Below, one piece after another: positions 34,924-46,500 of a stretch of DNA of 64,000 nt (the stretch's first letter is position 1; the number at the start of each line of letters is the position of its first letter). A model generated the notes under the pieces. That model saw nothing but the letters and a program-made list of their open reading frames with translations, did no database searches and was not told the origin of the DNA. Both the position numbers and the translations under genes were made by a program. The stretch comes from Mytilus trossulus (taxonomy: Eukaryota; Mollusca; Bivalvia; Mytilida; Mytilidae), in assembly GCF_036588685.1 (NCBI RefSeq), contig NC_086384.1, positions 59,130,110-59,194,109 on the forward strand. Reading direction: 5' to 3'.

Positions 34924-36339
34924 GTTCCTCCCACCAACATAGTTATCAATCTCAAGGCTTTACATTATTTTTTTTCTATTTCGTATGTATGAAAGTTTGT
35001 TGCCTACAATTAAGGTTATTATGGATTTTTTGCTTATACTGTTAAAGCATAGGTCACTTTCAAAAGTTTTCAAAGTAGTGCTTGATCTAGCAAGTTATTC
35101 TTTTATATTTTTTTTACGTTTATACCATATGATAGGCACTGGGGCAAAGGTTTCACTGCATTGTTTGTCTTTTTGCAGATTGTTCCAATGCTTTCTTGTG
35201 CATTTACTAAAATTCACGGTTTAAGTCAGAATCAAGTGTAGCGTTTGTACTTACAATGTACGACAAACTGTAGACGCATTTTAAGGGAGTGTATAGTTTG
35301 TCAAAATATATGTAAACTTTACAAACGTCTGTTAGAAATAAATGATCAAAATATGTACACGCTTAGCCGTTTGCATCGTTTGTGGTAGAAAGAAATGTAC
35401 TCTTTATCAGCTCTTCACCGTTTGTATCAAGATTTTCGAATTCTTTGGACTCGATTATCAATGAGGCATACTGTATAGATGAAAGAAGATGTGGTATGGG
35501 TGCCAATACGACAATTCTCTAACCATTAGTCAATGATTGTAAAAGTAAACCGTTACAGGTCAAAGAACGGTCTTCAACCCGGAGCCTTGGCTCGCACAAT
35601 GTTGTTCAATCTAAAGGAAAATGTGTCACCTTCTGAATAAAAATAGAACTCAGAAGATGTAGTTAAATCATACTTTTTTTTTTACTTTAGTATACTAGTC
35701 TACAAAGCATAAAGAGAAATAATGGTGTATCGTGATATAGTTCTTGTTATTTTATTGTTGTAATACTAGGGTATATGATTAGGATAATGCATTTTTGATT
35801 TTGACCTAAATCACAACGTAATATAAAATAAAATCAGCTGTAAGGGTACTTTGCAATTCAAAATTAATGTATTTAGTTATGATGCTATATTTTTTTAATT
35901 CGAATCGGATATTGCTAAATGTTTGTAGTTGTGGTTCTAATTTTCTAATATTGTATTCGTATGTAAAAGTAAAGATAATTAATCACTCAGTTCATTTATA
36001 AGATTTTAGTTTGTGGAAACTTAACGTATACGATTTATTTGTTTTATAGTTTTATTTATGAAATTAATACATACATAGCTAGATAATACAATTAAGTATC
36101 TGGCTGCCTACACAATTATACACTATAATATTAATTAATTTTTTATCGGTGTATTATACATTGGATGCCATATTACAAACTTGATTTTGAACTATATCAA
36201 ACTTTTCAAAAACTATCGTTACTTTTACCTGTGACGTCATTTCGCAGCGTACCGTTATCCTGTAGGTAACAATGCAAGATTTTTTTGTACTGTTTAATGT
36301 ACTTTCAATTTTGGTTTACGTCTTTGTTTTTATTCTGTG
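34924..36339. other. Intergenic with one minus-strand retroelement tail
   Basis: A family-2 tail lies on the minus strand at about 35475-35610 ('gaagatgtggtatgggtgcc', 'ggagccttggctcgcac'). The remainder is AT-rich with no supported gene. Confidence 0.5.
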
Positions 36340-36612
36340 GTAAGTCACCACTTCGGTGTTGACAAGAACATCAATTATATGGTCATTACTGTTTGCAAAT
36401 ATAAGAATTATTCTAAATACTAAGCATTTTCTTATCCCAGGCATAGATAACCCTAGCCGTATTTGGCATCACTTTGTAGATTTTTGGGTCACCAATGACA
36501 TTCAACTTTGTAGTTGTTTGGCTTTCTTTAATATTTTGATCTGAGAGTCACTGAGTCTTATGTAGACGGAACGCACTTATGGTGTACTACATTATAGCCT
36601 GGTACCCTTGAA
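36340..36612 (+). mobile_element. Decayed retrozyme-like unit
   Basis: Matches the unit from 'cacttcggtgttgac' through 'cataga-taaccctagccgtatttggc' to 'cactgagtcttatgtagacg'. The ribozyme core is broken: CUGAUGA has lost bases and GAAA is GGAA. Confidence 0.7.
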
Positions 36613-37139
36613 TCTATTTGTACTATAGTCCTGTAATGTAATGTTGTCATTTAAATGTTATATTTAACATTGCCATAAAAACTCCAGGTTTGGTTAGCCG
36701 CAAAATCAGGTTCAACACACCATTTTTTCTTAAAATGTCCTGTACCAAGTTAAGAAAATGACCAGTGTTATATTATCATAATTCCTTTCTCTGTGTGTTA
36801 TACTTTAGTGTTGTGTTTCTGTTGTGTCGTAGTTCTCTTATATTTGATGTGTTTCCCTCGGCTTTAGTTTGAAACCCAGATTTGTTTTTAATCGCTTTAT
36901 GAAATTCGAACAGCGGTATACTACTGTTGTTCCGTTAGTTGATATAGCATTACGTTTGATTTTGTCAGATTTTGTGGATTTCAGCTTTTTGGGATTTACA
37001 TTGGAGTTCAGTATGTTTGTTAATACTTCATTGCATCAAAATATTTAGTACCCCATTGAAAATACATCAAAAAGTGAATCAATAAAGCATTGATGTAATA
37101 ACCATCTAGTTTTGAATAACATATAGTCTTAAAAAGAAT
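36613..37139. other. No gene seen; family-4-like fragment
   Basis: About 36790-36930 shares 'gttctcttatattt', 'gtttccctcgg' and 'cgaacagcggtata' with 29925-30030. Otherwise unremarkable. Confidence 0.4.
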
Positions 37140-37440
37140 TAGTCCATAGTACACGGATGCCCCACTCTGGCCATCATTTTATATGTTCAGTGGACCTTGA
37201 AATTGGGGTCAAAACTCTGATTTGACATTGAAATTAGAAAGATCATATCATAGAGAAAGATGTGTAGTACATCTCCAGTTGATTTGACTAAAACTTCATC
37301 AAAAACTACCTTGACCAAACTTTAACCTAAAACGAGACAGACGGACAGACGAACTGATGAATAACCTTACTAACAGACGAACGGACACACAGAACAAAAA
37401 CACAATTCCCTCTTCATTCAAACGTTAGGCATATAAAATT
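37140..37440 (-). mobile_element. Dispersed repeat with GCCCC/GGGGC end (family 5)
   Basis: Shares 'acatggatgcccc' in related form, 'agatcatatcata', 'cttcatcaaaaactaccttg' and an 'acggacagacg' stretch with 39930-40195 and, inverted, with 62145-62460. Confidence 0.65.
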
Positions 37441-38429
37441 AATTGCGCGGTATAATTATCTCAAAAACATAGGAAGGGGAAATATATGCTTTAAAAATAA
37501 AATATATTAATAAGTATTCTTGCGTCTGTTCGTACTGTATTCCTGTCAAGTAGTGTTGTCATATAAGTGACATTTTTTTACATTCCCATGAAAGCGGAGG
37601 TTTGGTTAGCCAAGAAACCAGCTGGCTCAACCCACCATTTTTTTCTTAAAATGTCCTGTATCAGGCCAGGAATATGGCAGTTGCTATAAAAGTCCCTTTT
37701 TACGTATGTTTGTCGTTTGCTTGAATTGCAGTACAATGTTTCTTATGTGCAGTTTATTTCTTCGTTTATGTGCAAAAGCAGAAAGAAAAAAAAAGACTGG
37801 TTTTCTGGGAACTCTAAAAAAAACTTATATCTATCCTGTACCAAGTCAATTGATCTTGTCATTTAATTAGGGACTTTACGATTGATTTTTCCTCGGAGTT
37901 CAGTATTTTTGTGAATTTTCTTTTTCTATCAAGACCTGAGTTAAGATATCTTTTCCAACCAGAGTTAGAATATTCCCCCTCTTGTTAATAAAATGACTAG
38001 CAACAACTTCAACATTTAAATTGATGTATGCAAACAGTATTCGTCATAAATTATGGTATGTCGTCTAATAACAAATTAAGAACATTTTGACTTAAAATGC
38101 AACGAATTAACGAAAATTTTGGACATGATGAGTTTGAGCCAAAACTTATTTATTTGTTACAACTTGGATCTCCATCACAGGATTTACATGTATATGTATA
38201 AACAGTCGTTATCATGTCATCTTATATTGAAGAGAAAATTGTTATTTAATGTTACTATAGCTACTATAACATCAGTGGTTTCAGTAATGTTATTTATGTG
38301 AATTCCGTGTACATACATGACATATAAACATAAAGTATTTTTGTTCAACTGTAAAGGCAATAAAATAATCTGTTATCCAAATTTAAAAAGGTCAAGATGA
38401 AATCATTAATATTAACAACCAATAATCAA
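37441..38429. other. No gene seen
   Basis: AT-rich. A segment at 37555-37690 ('ggtttggttagcc', 'aaaatgtcctgta') repeats one at 36680-36745, with spacing of about 900 bp. Confidence 0.45.
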
Positions 38430-38700
38430 AACAGTGGTCCCAAGTCAGGAGCCTCTGGCCTTTGTTAGTCTTGTATGATTTTAAATTTTAGTTTCTTGTG
38501 TACAATTCGGAGTTTAGTATGACGTCCATTATCACTGTACTATTATGCATATTTTTAGGGGCCAGTTGAAGGACACCTACGGGTGCGGGAATTCTCGCTA
38601 CATTGAAGGCCCATTGGTTGCCTTCGGCTGTTGTCTGCTCTATGGTCGGGTGGTTGTCGTTTTGACATATTCACCAATTTCTTTCTCAATTTTATTTGTA
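38430..38700 (+). mobile_element. Retroelement tail (family 4)
   Basis: 'caagtcaggagcctctggcc', 'ggggccagttgaaggacacc', 'cgggtgcgggaattctcgc'. The copy at 48715-49000 is the same in inverse orientation. Confidence 0.75.
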
Positions 38701-39109
38701 TGAATAACAACTATTACATATAACTGTAATGAGAGAGAGGTAAACCAAAATACCAAACTCCGAGGAAAGTTCAAAACAGAACGTCTGTATCAAATGTAAA
38801 ATTAAAATCTCAAACACATCAAACGAATGGACAACAACTGTCATCTTCCTGATTTGCACAGACATTTTCTATTTTAGAAAAAGGTGGATCAAAATGGTTT
38901 TATAGCTATCTAAACCTCTCACTTGTATGACAGTCGCATCAAATTCAATTATATTGCCAACAATATGTGAAAAAAAAAACAGGTCAGACAACTGCAAAAT
39001 ATACCAAACACATTCAAACTTATAAATCAGAAATATACTTGACAACAACATGGTTAAAAACTAAAAAGACCAACAGAAAACATAGAAACTTTAGATAAAG
39101 CAACAATAA

Positions 39110-39200
39110 TCGCACTAAAAACTGGGGTTGATATTCAGTGCTCTGGTAGCCGGATCCTGTTCCACATGCAGCTCCTATTGTGTTGCTCATGTTAATTGGT
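39110..39200 (-). mobile_element. Decayed family-3 retroelement fragment
   Basis: Inverse of the tail: 'aaaactggggttgat', 'gtgctctggtagccggatcc', 'tccacatgcag'. Confidence 0.55.
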
Positions 39201-39929
39201 ACACACCTTCCACTTCTGTAGAATTTTGTACTATTTGAAGTTATACAGGAACTTGTCCCTAATCATGTTAGTCAATTAGAGTTATTAAATACTGGTATTG
39301 TCACAATCATACCAAATCTCTTTTTTTGTTCATTTGGTATGATAAAAGTCTTCTTGAAAGCCAAAATACACAAAATGTATAAGAAAAAAAACACAATTCA
39401 AATATAAATATTTATTTTGCATCAATATTGAATTTTCAATGACTCAATAAGCTACAAATAGGTTTTCTTTCTTAATATAATTCTGCTTAATACATAAACA
39501 CTTGAGGCATTCAAATGACAATACATAGTTCAGATACCTATATGATACAAACATTGGAATATCTTGGCAGAAGAAAATCTGCTCTGATTGAAAGTGAAAT
39601 CTGACAGTTCTGCATTTCAGATTATTTTATTCTATATATAATTCTGTGTGGATTGGTACTACCTCTGCCCAGATATTTGCATGTAAATAACAAACAATAC
39701 ATCAATGAACACATATGTTTAAATGCTAGAAAGGTTGACATACAGGTTAAAGTTATTCTTAATTGTTATTTAGTGAATCTACCGACCATAAATCAATTAT
39801 AAAGTAAAATGCAATACACAGTATTACAGTCCAGCTTATTTCTATCTTTCTCTTTAAAAGCAAATCAATCTATGTCACTTGTCTGTAGTTATACATTTGG
39901 GGTTCTTGAAATGAAAAATAAAAGCAACA

Positions 39930-40195
39930 AGAATGTGTCCAAAGTACATGGATGCCCCACTCGCACTATCATTTTCCATGTTCAATAGACCGTGAAAATG
40001 GGCAAAAAATATAATTAGGCATTAAAATTAGACAGATCATATCATAGGAAACATTTGTACTAAGTTTCAATTTGATTGGACTTCAACTTCATCAAAAACT
40101 ACCTTGACCAAAAACTTTGATGAACGAAGGGATGAACAGACGCACAGACCAGAAAACACAATGCCCCTCTACTATCGTAGGTGGGGCATAAAAAA
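39930..40195 (-). mobile_element. Dispersed repeat with GCCCC/GGGGC hairpin end (family 5)
   Basis: The right end reads 'gcccctctactatcgtaggt' then 'ggggcata', a short hairpin. The same end opens the inverse copy at 62145. This copy probably lies in the 3' untranslated or downstream region of PEX14. Confidence 0.75.
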
Positions 40196-40588
40196 GCCTT
40201 AGTGCAGTGAAAACTGTATCTTTGCATAAGGTAGATTTCAATTGGATGCAGCTCATCTTGTAATATTAAAACATTGAAAGATTTGATAAAGGCAATGGAA
40301 ACATTAACAAGTTAAATTAAGAGACCTTTGCTTGTGATGGGATTAATGAATTGTTGGGATACAACCTTCTGTAATATACAGACATTATTAACAAGAATGG
40401 TGTATGGGGAGATGAAAAACAAGATAAAAGTTTAAATAAAAATTTAAATAAAATTCTCATAGGAACCAATCTTTTTTCTTTTAGGTTTTGTTCAATAAGA
40501 GGAAAAATAACAAACATTCAAATATACAAAATTTCTGTTACATTTTCTCTTTTTTAAACTATTCATTCTTTTTCTTAATAAATCTTGT

Positions 40589-43500
40589 TTAATCAACCTC
40601 TTCGTTATCATTTTCCTCCGTTGATTTTATTTGTAAATTGTTGTCCTCTGATTGGTTCAGAATATCACTCACGTCTGTTTTGATTGGTTGAGAACTTTCT
40701 GATATGTCAACATTTGTAGTTTCTTCCATGCTGAAATTCACTTTTACCTGAATTTAAAAAAAAGTAAGTTTTATATGCAATTAAAATCTGAATATATGCA
40801 TAAAAGAAAACAGTTTCTCAATATGAAAGTATTCTCATGGAATGATTTGAAGAAAAATTATAGGGTTTAAAGAACCTGTAATGCTCACCTTGGTATATGT
40901 GCATATTTAAACTGTTTTGGTGATGGTGATGTGTTTGTAGATCTTACTTTACTGAACATTTTTGTTGCTTACAATTATCTCTATCATAATAAAACACAAA
41001 ATTTATGAAAAATTGTTAAAAATTGACTATAAAGGACAACAACTCCTCAAGGGGTAAATTGACCATTTGGTCACAGTGGCTTATTTTTAGGTCTAACTTT
41101 GCAGTTAATATTGCTTGTTTACAGTTTATCACTATCTACAATAATATTCAAGATAATAACCAAAAGCTGCAAAATATTCTTAAAATTACACAATCGGAGG
41201 CAGCAACCCAACATCAGGTTGCCTGAATGGTCTAAAAATTTAAAGCAGATAGATCTTGACCCGATGAACAATTATACACATGTCAAATCTGCTCTAAATG
41301 CTTTTGTTTCAGAGATATAAGCCAAAATCTAAGATTTAAACCCTATGTTCCATTTTTAGCCATGGTGGTCAACTTGGTTGGTTTGCTGGGTCAGCGGACA
41401 TTTATTTTAAATTAAATACCCAAATGATGATTGTGGTCAAGTTAAATTTGGCTAAGTCGTTTCAGAAGAGAAGAAGTTAACAAAGACGATGGGCGCTAAG
41501 TGATGAGAAAAGCTCAGACTTTAACCTCTTGAACTACTTACCATGGTTTCAGCTAATTGTTATTTCCTACATTTAGTTTAAACAGATTTATTTATAAAAG
41601 TAGATTAGGAAACAAGTTATTGAAACTTATGTTAATCCCTTTCCACTTTGAAGGAGTGAGTGCTGCCTTGTATATAGTGGCATTAGCCTGCTCTTTTTCA
41701 AAATCTACAAGGGTGTCTTTTAAGGGCAAGAGATATGGCTCTCTACACTTTACTCATGAAAACCTATAAACTTTCAAAATAAATGTTATGGGCTGCTGCA
41801 ATAGATAGATATATATATATATTGACACTTGACTTTCTGACTAAACTGTTTTCCATTTAACAAACTGTTTTTAGTCAACAACTAGTACATGTAGTATTTG
41901 GACCATGTTATGTGTAAGACCATCATGACTGTTGGTTGTAGCATGGAAGTATTATATTGCCAGGAACTCCAACAAGCAGATCTAGACTTCCAGTAAAGAC
42001 CCATCATTGTTACATTTGGTTGATACATTCAAAAATACCTACCGTTATCTGGATGATATTTTTTCGTTGAATAATCCAGAGTTCTCTAAATATACTTCAG
42101 AAATTTACCCAAACGAACTTACTTTAACTTAATCTAACATAAACAGCAGCAGTTGTCCTTTTCTAGATTTAGACATTTCAATTTCAAACGGGAAACTTCA
42201 CACTAAAATTTACGACAAAAGAGACGATTTTTCATTTCCTATTGTTAATTTTCCTTTTTTAGACGGCGATGTGCCTTTGGCTCCATCATACGGTGTTTAT
42301 ATATCGCAACTCGTTCGGTTTGCCCGTGTGTGTTCTGATGTCAAAGATTTTAACGAACTTAATCAATGCATCACTGGTAAATTGTTGTGTCAGGGATTTC
42401 GATACCATAAATTACTTAAAACTTTTACTAAATTCTTTCATAGATACAAAGATTTGATTAGTAAATTTGGCTATACCTGTAGAAAGCTTATTAAAGATGG
42501 TATTTCTCATCCTAAATTTTATGGTAATATTGTACTTAAAGCGAGGAAATCACTATGTGATCCTTGTAAACTCATCGAACCTTTAAACAAACTTATAAGT
42601 AAGGGTTATCGTACCAATATTGTAATTAGATCTCTGAATATAGTTCACATTGGCACTAATATTGATTTTGTCATTAGCAAATTAAAACATAACTAAATTT
42701 CATTATCTTTTGAGGCGAGATGTATAGGGGACACAGCCACGTTAACTTTTATTTCTATAGAAGTCGCTCTTCACTTTACTACTACCTGTCGATACATTTA
42801 TTTTTGGCATTGCACAAGTCATGTCTTCTTTGACTATTAATGACGTTAAAATACTAAATCCCTGTGATGTGTTTTAGTCGATTTTAGTCTCTGATGCATG
42901 ATTTTTTACTATTAATTGGTTTTGGCTTTTAACTAGCTGTCAGTAACTGCGAGTACTCTCAAATCGTATGTTCTTGTTAATTCGACCTGTTGATACTGTT
43001 TATAATGCTTTTTTGTCATTTTTTATTTATATGGATCTTGGCTGTATACCAGCTTTGATTATTTGTAATATCTTCAATTTTTCACTTATTCTTACAACAT
43101 TTGTATAAACTTCAAGATTATAAAAAAACGTTTTTTTTCTAAAGTGAACATTGATTGGTTAAATATTTCTCAGTGTGTTTGAATTTGTTTGATAGCCTTT
43201 TGGTCATGACTGTTTGTCTCTAATATTTAATTAACTGTGCATTTGTATTCAGATATCGCAGATCAAATTTATTCGTTCTTTGTGTAATCATACGTTTTTT
43301 GATTGAGTTAAGTCTGCTAATTGATATTTTATCGTATGTTTTTATATGTTGTGATGTTATGCTATTGTTTCAGAAAAAGGGAGAAGGTTTGGGCCCATTA
43401 AAACGTTTAATCCCACTGCAAATGTTTGCACCTGTCCTAAGTCAGGAATCTGATGTACAGTAGTTGTCGTTTGTTTATGTAATATATACGTGTTTCTCGT

Positions 43501-46500
43501 TTCTCGTTTTGTTTATATAGATTAGACCGTTGGTTTTCCCGTTTGAATGGTTTTACACTAGTAATTTTGGGGCCCTTTATAGCTTGTTGTTCGGTGTGAG
43601 CTAAGGCTCCGTGTTGAAGGCCGTACTTTAACCTATAATGGTTTAATTTTTAAATTGTTATTTGGATGGAGAGTTGTCTCATTGGCACTCACACCACATC
43701 TTCCTATATCTATTCAAACGTTTATAGTGCGATGCCGCAAAATCTTTAAGTATCTGTTAATTAACTCGACATGTCTTATGGATGCATGGGATCCTCTCAA
43801 ATTTTTGGAACCTCGTGAAAGATCGTAATTACGGAACATACCGAAATAAACGGATGTGTACTTAATTGTCAAGGAAATGACATTAACTGACAGTGTGAAT
43901 GACAAATATGTCAATATTTACTGGTTTTGCTGCTTACAAACAAATAAAAAAGAAATGAAACAAAATTCTTGCGACTGTTTTCAACACATAGAAAAAAATA
44001 TAGAAAAAAAACGAGTAAAAATACTCAGAAGCAATACACATTTAAGTATAAGTACAAATGTAACAATCAATCTTAAAATAGTAGGATTTTTCATTCATAA
44101 GAGGGTTGTTGGCTAATCACCCGTAACTGTATATTTTAAGCTTGAAAATCATAAAATTTTCATGTAAAACAAACGGAAAAGTTATCAGTAATAATTATTG
44201 ATATTTCGGAACTGTTTAGCTTTTTTAAAAACACACCAATAAATTCAAATGTGATTTCCATGATAAAAAAAAATAACTGCTCATACCCAATTATAGTGAT
44301 CGTTCTTTAAATGCATTCAGAAATATTTAAAGCCATCCGTAAAAATAAATCTGTCAAACATCAGAATATTCTCAGACTAGGTTGAAATAACTGAATGTTA
44401 AGATTTGTGTACAACCAATTATCATAAAAGGTGTAAAAATTAATCTGATTGACTCGTAACCTGATATTGCTATATAGAGGACATCACATGTGTGTAATTA
44501 TTAACATCTTTTAGTCTTTAAAATATATTTGATAAGTAAGTTAATATCATTTTACGATGTTTACGATAGGGAAAACCATATATCTTTGCGTTGTACACTC
44601 GATAAGAGTTTACGGTCTTTTACTTGAAATTTAAGTTATCTGGTGCCATCTGGCACACTTCACGAGCACCACATTATTTTCTGCTAACACTCTACTACAG
44701 ACTCATTTAATTTTTATAACACAATAATTTCCGATTTTCTAGTTATAATGATAAAAATATATCTAACAAAACTAAAAATAATCTTAACTTCTTTCCAAAT
44801 ATAGTTAATTTTCTTTTGTCATTCTGTGAAATATGGACCCATTTTTAGATTGTTTCAGCTGTAGTTTTTATTTATTGAACAGAAACAGGTGTGGTTGTCC
44901 ATGTAGCGATTCGCAAAAAGCCACAGGAGTTTCCGTGTTTATTTACATTGGTAGGTAGACAAGCCCTTCGATAACAGATCACGTGATAAGATCAGTTTCT
45001 GTAAACTTTACAGGCGACAGCGGCATCGCAGATACCCCACAAAGGAGTTATCACGTACTTGACAAACTGAGACGGAAGCTTTTATTTTCTTAAAGAAATC
45101 AGTGGGATCCGAATGTGCTAATTTTTCGTTGGAGTTCCTGTCAATATAATACTTCCATGGTTGTAGTTAGATGGTTTTAAAGTCTTATTTGTTTTGATAG
45201 TATTTATTCAAACTTGTCATTGTTTAAATGGCAAACCCACTTCATATATATATATATGAACATTTAAAGCTTACATGTAGCACAACAAGTCAAAAATATA
45301 ATAAGACAGTCATATCTGTAAAATACGACCTTTTTGTTATCCTTTTTATATATATAATCTATTTATTAAAGAACTTACTTCATCATTATTTTTTCCATCT
45401 GTTCTATCAGTTTTATTCTGATTTAAGTTTGCTTCATCAGACACTAACGTGGCATCCACACTAGGTTCAGACATTATTGTGGCATCACGCTCCACTTCTG
45501 ACATTATTGTGGCATCCCCACTAGGTTTGACCATGTTTGATTTGCTGGTAGGACTAGAAGTCTGACTGAGTTGCCATGCTGGCAGTGATGATGAGGATGG
45601 TGTTGGTGGGAACTGTCGTCTGGTAATAAATATAAACATTCATTTTTTGGGGGTTAAATTTTTTGTGGTTTTGTCTCTATATAAAATTTTATCAATGTTA
45701 ATGAGGACTTAGTTTTGTAGTTTCAAATAAATGGAAGTGATAGTATAAGTCAGTTAAATTTTCTTGAGGGTTTTAGTTTTGTGGATATATCCTTTCTACA
45801 AAATAAACAAAATTAACTCCTCCACGAAAATTTCTGCTTTTACAGTATCTTTTAAGACCTTCATTTCAGAGATGATTTTTGTGGGAAAGCATATTTGGTT
45901 GAGAAATGGATCTTTCTTTAAATCACCAGGTTACTTATTTTTTTCAATAAAATGAAGAAAAAAATATCAAAAAAAATACTTTGTCTAATTATATATGATC
46001 CCGCATTGTTAACACATATTTTTCATATACATTTCAGGTTCATTGGTTAGAAATATATCAATTTCAAGGATATTTTTTACCGACTTAATTTCTAGAGACT
46101 ACATAAAACTTATAAGTTATAAAGTGTGCTAGTGACCTAATTTGATATATGTAGGGTCAGTAAATTCCATATGGGGTGAGTGCGAAGCTTCAAAATTTTG
46201 CATTAGGTCACTAACACATTATGTAACAAATTTATCTAAACAACTTAGGCTTAAATTAAAATATTGATTGTTTGGCCTTTACCGACCGACCCTATAAATT
46301 CGTTGCGCCTGAAAATCTTTTATTTGTATTTACCAGCAAGATTTTATTTTATTTTATTTTTTCGTTCCTACCAAAAATCTTATATTTGTATTTCCCACTC
46401 AAAACTATTTTATCCGGAATTCTCGGGTTTTATCTTTAACGTATAAGGTCCAGTCCGTTTGGTATCACCTGAGCGTTTGACATGAACACTTGCATTTGAA

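Larger units (their letters stand above)
40748..45378. other. PEX14 intron 8 (4.6 kb), repeat-filled
   Basis: Contains a dispersed repeat (41020-41400, also at 51400-51940), a SINE-like body (41580-41770) and a 1.7-kb reverse-transcriptase copy (41990-43713). The stretch 43714-45378 shows no recognisable feature. Confidence 0.8.
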
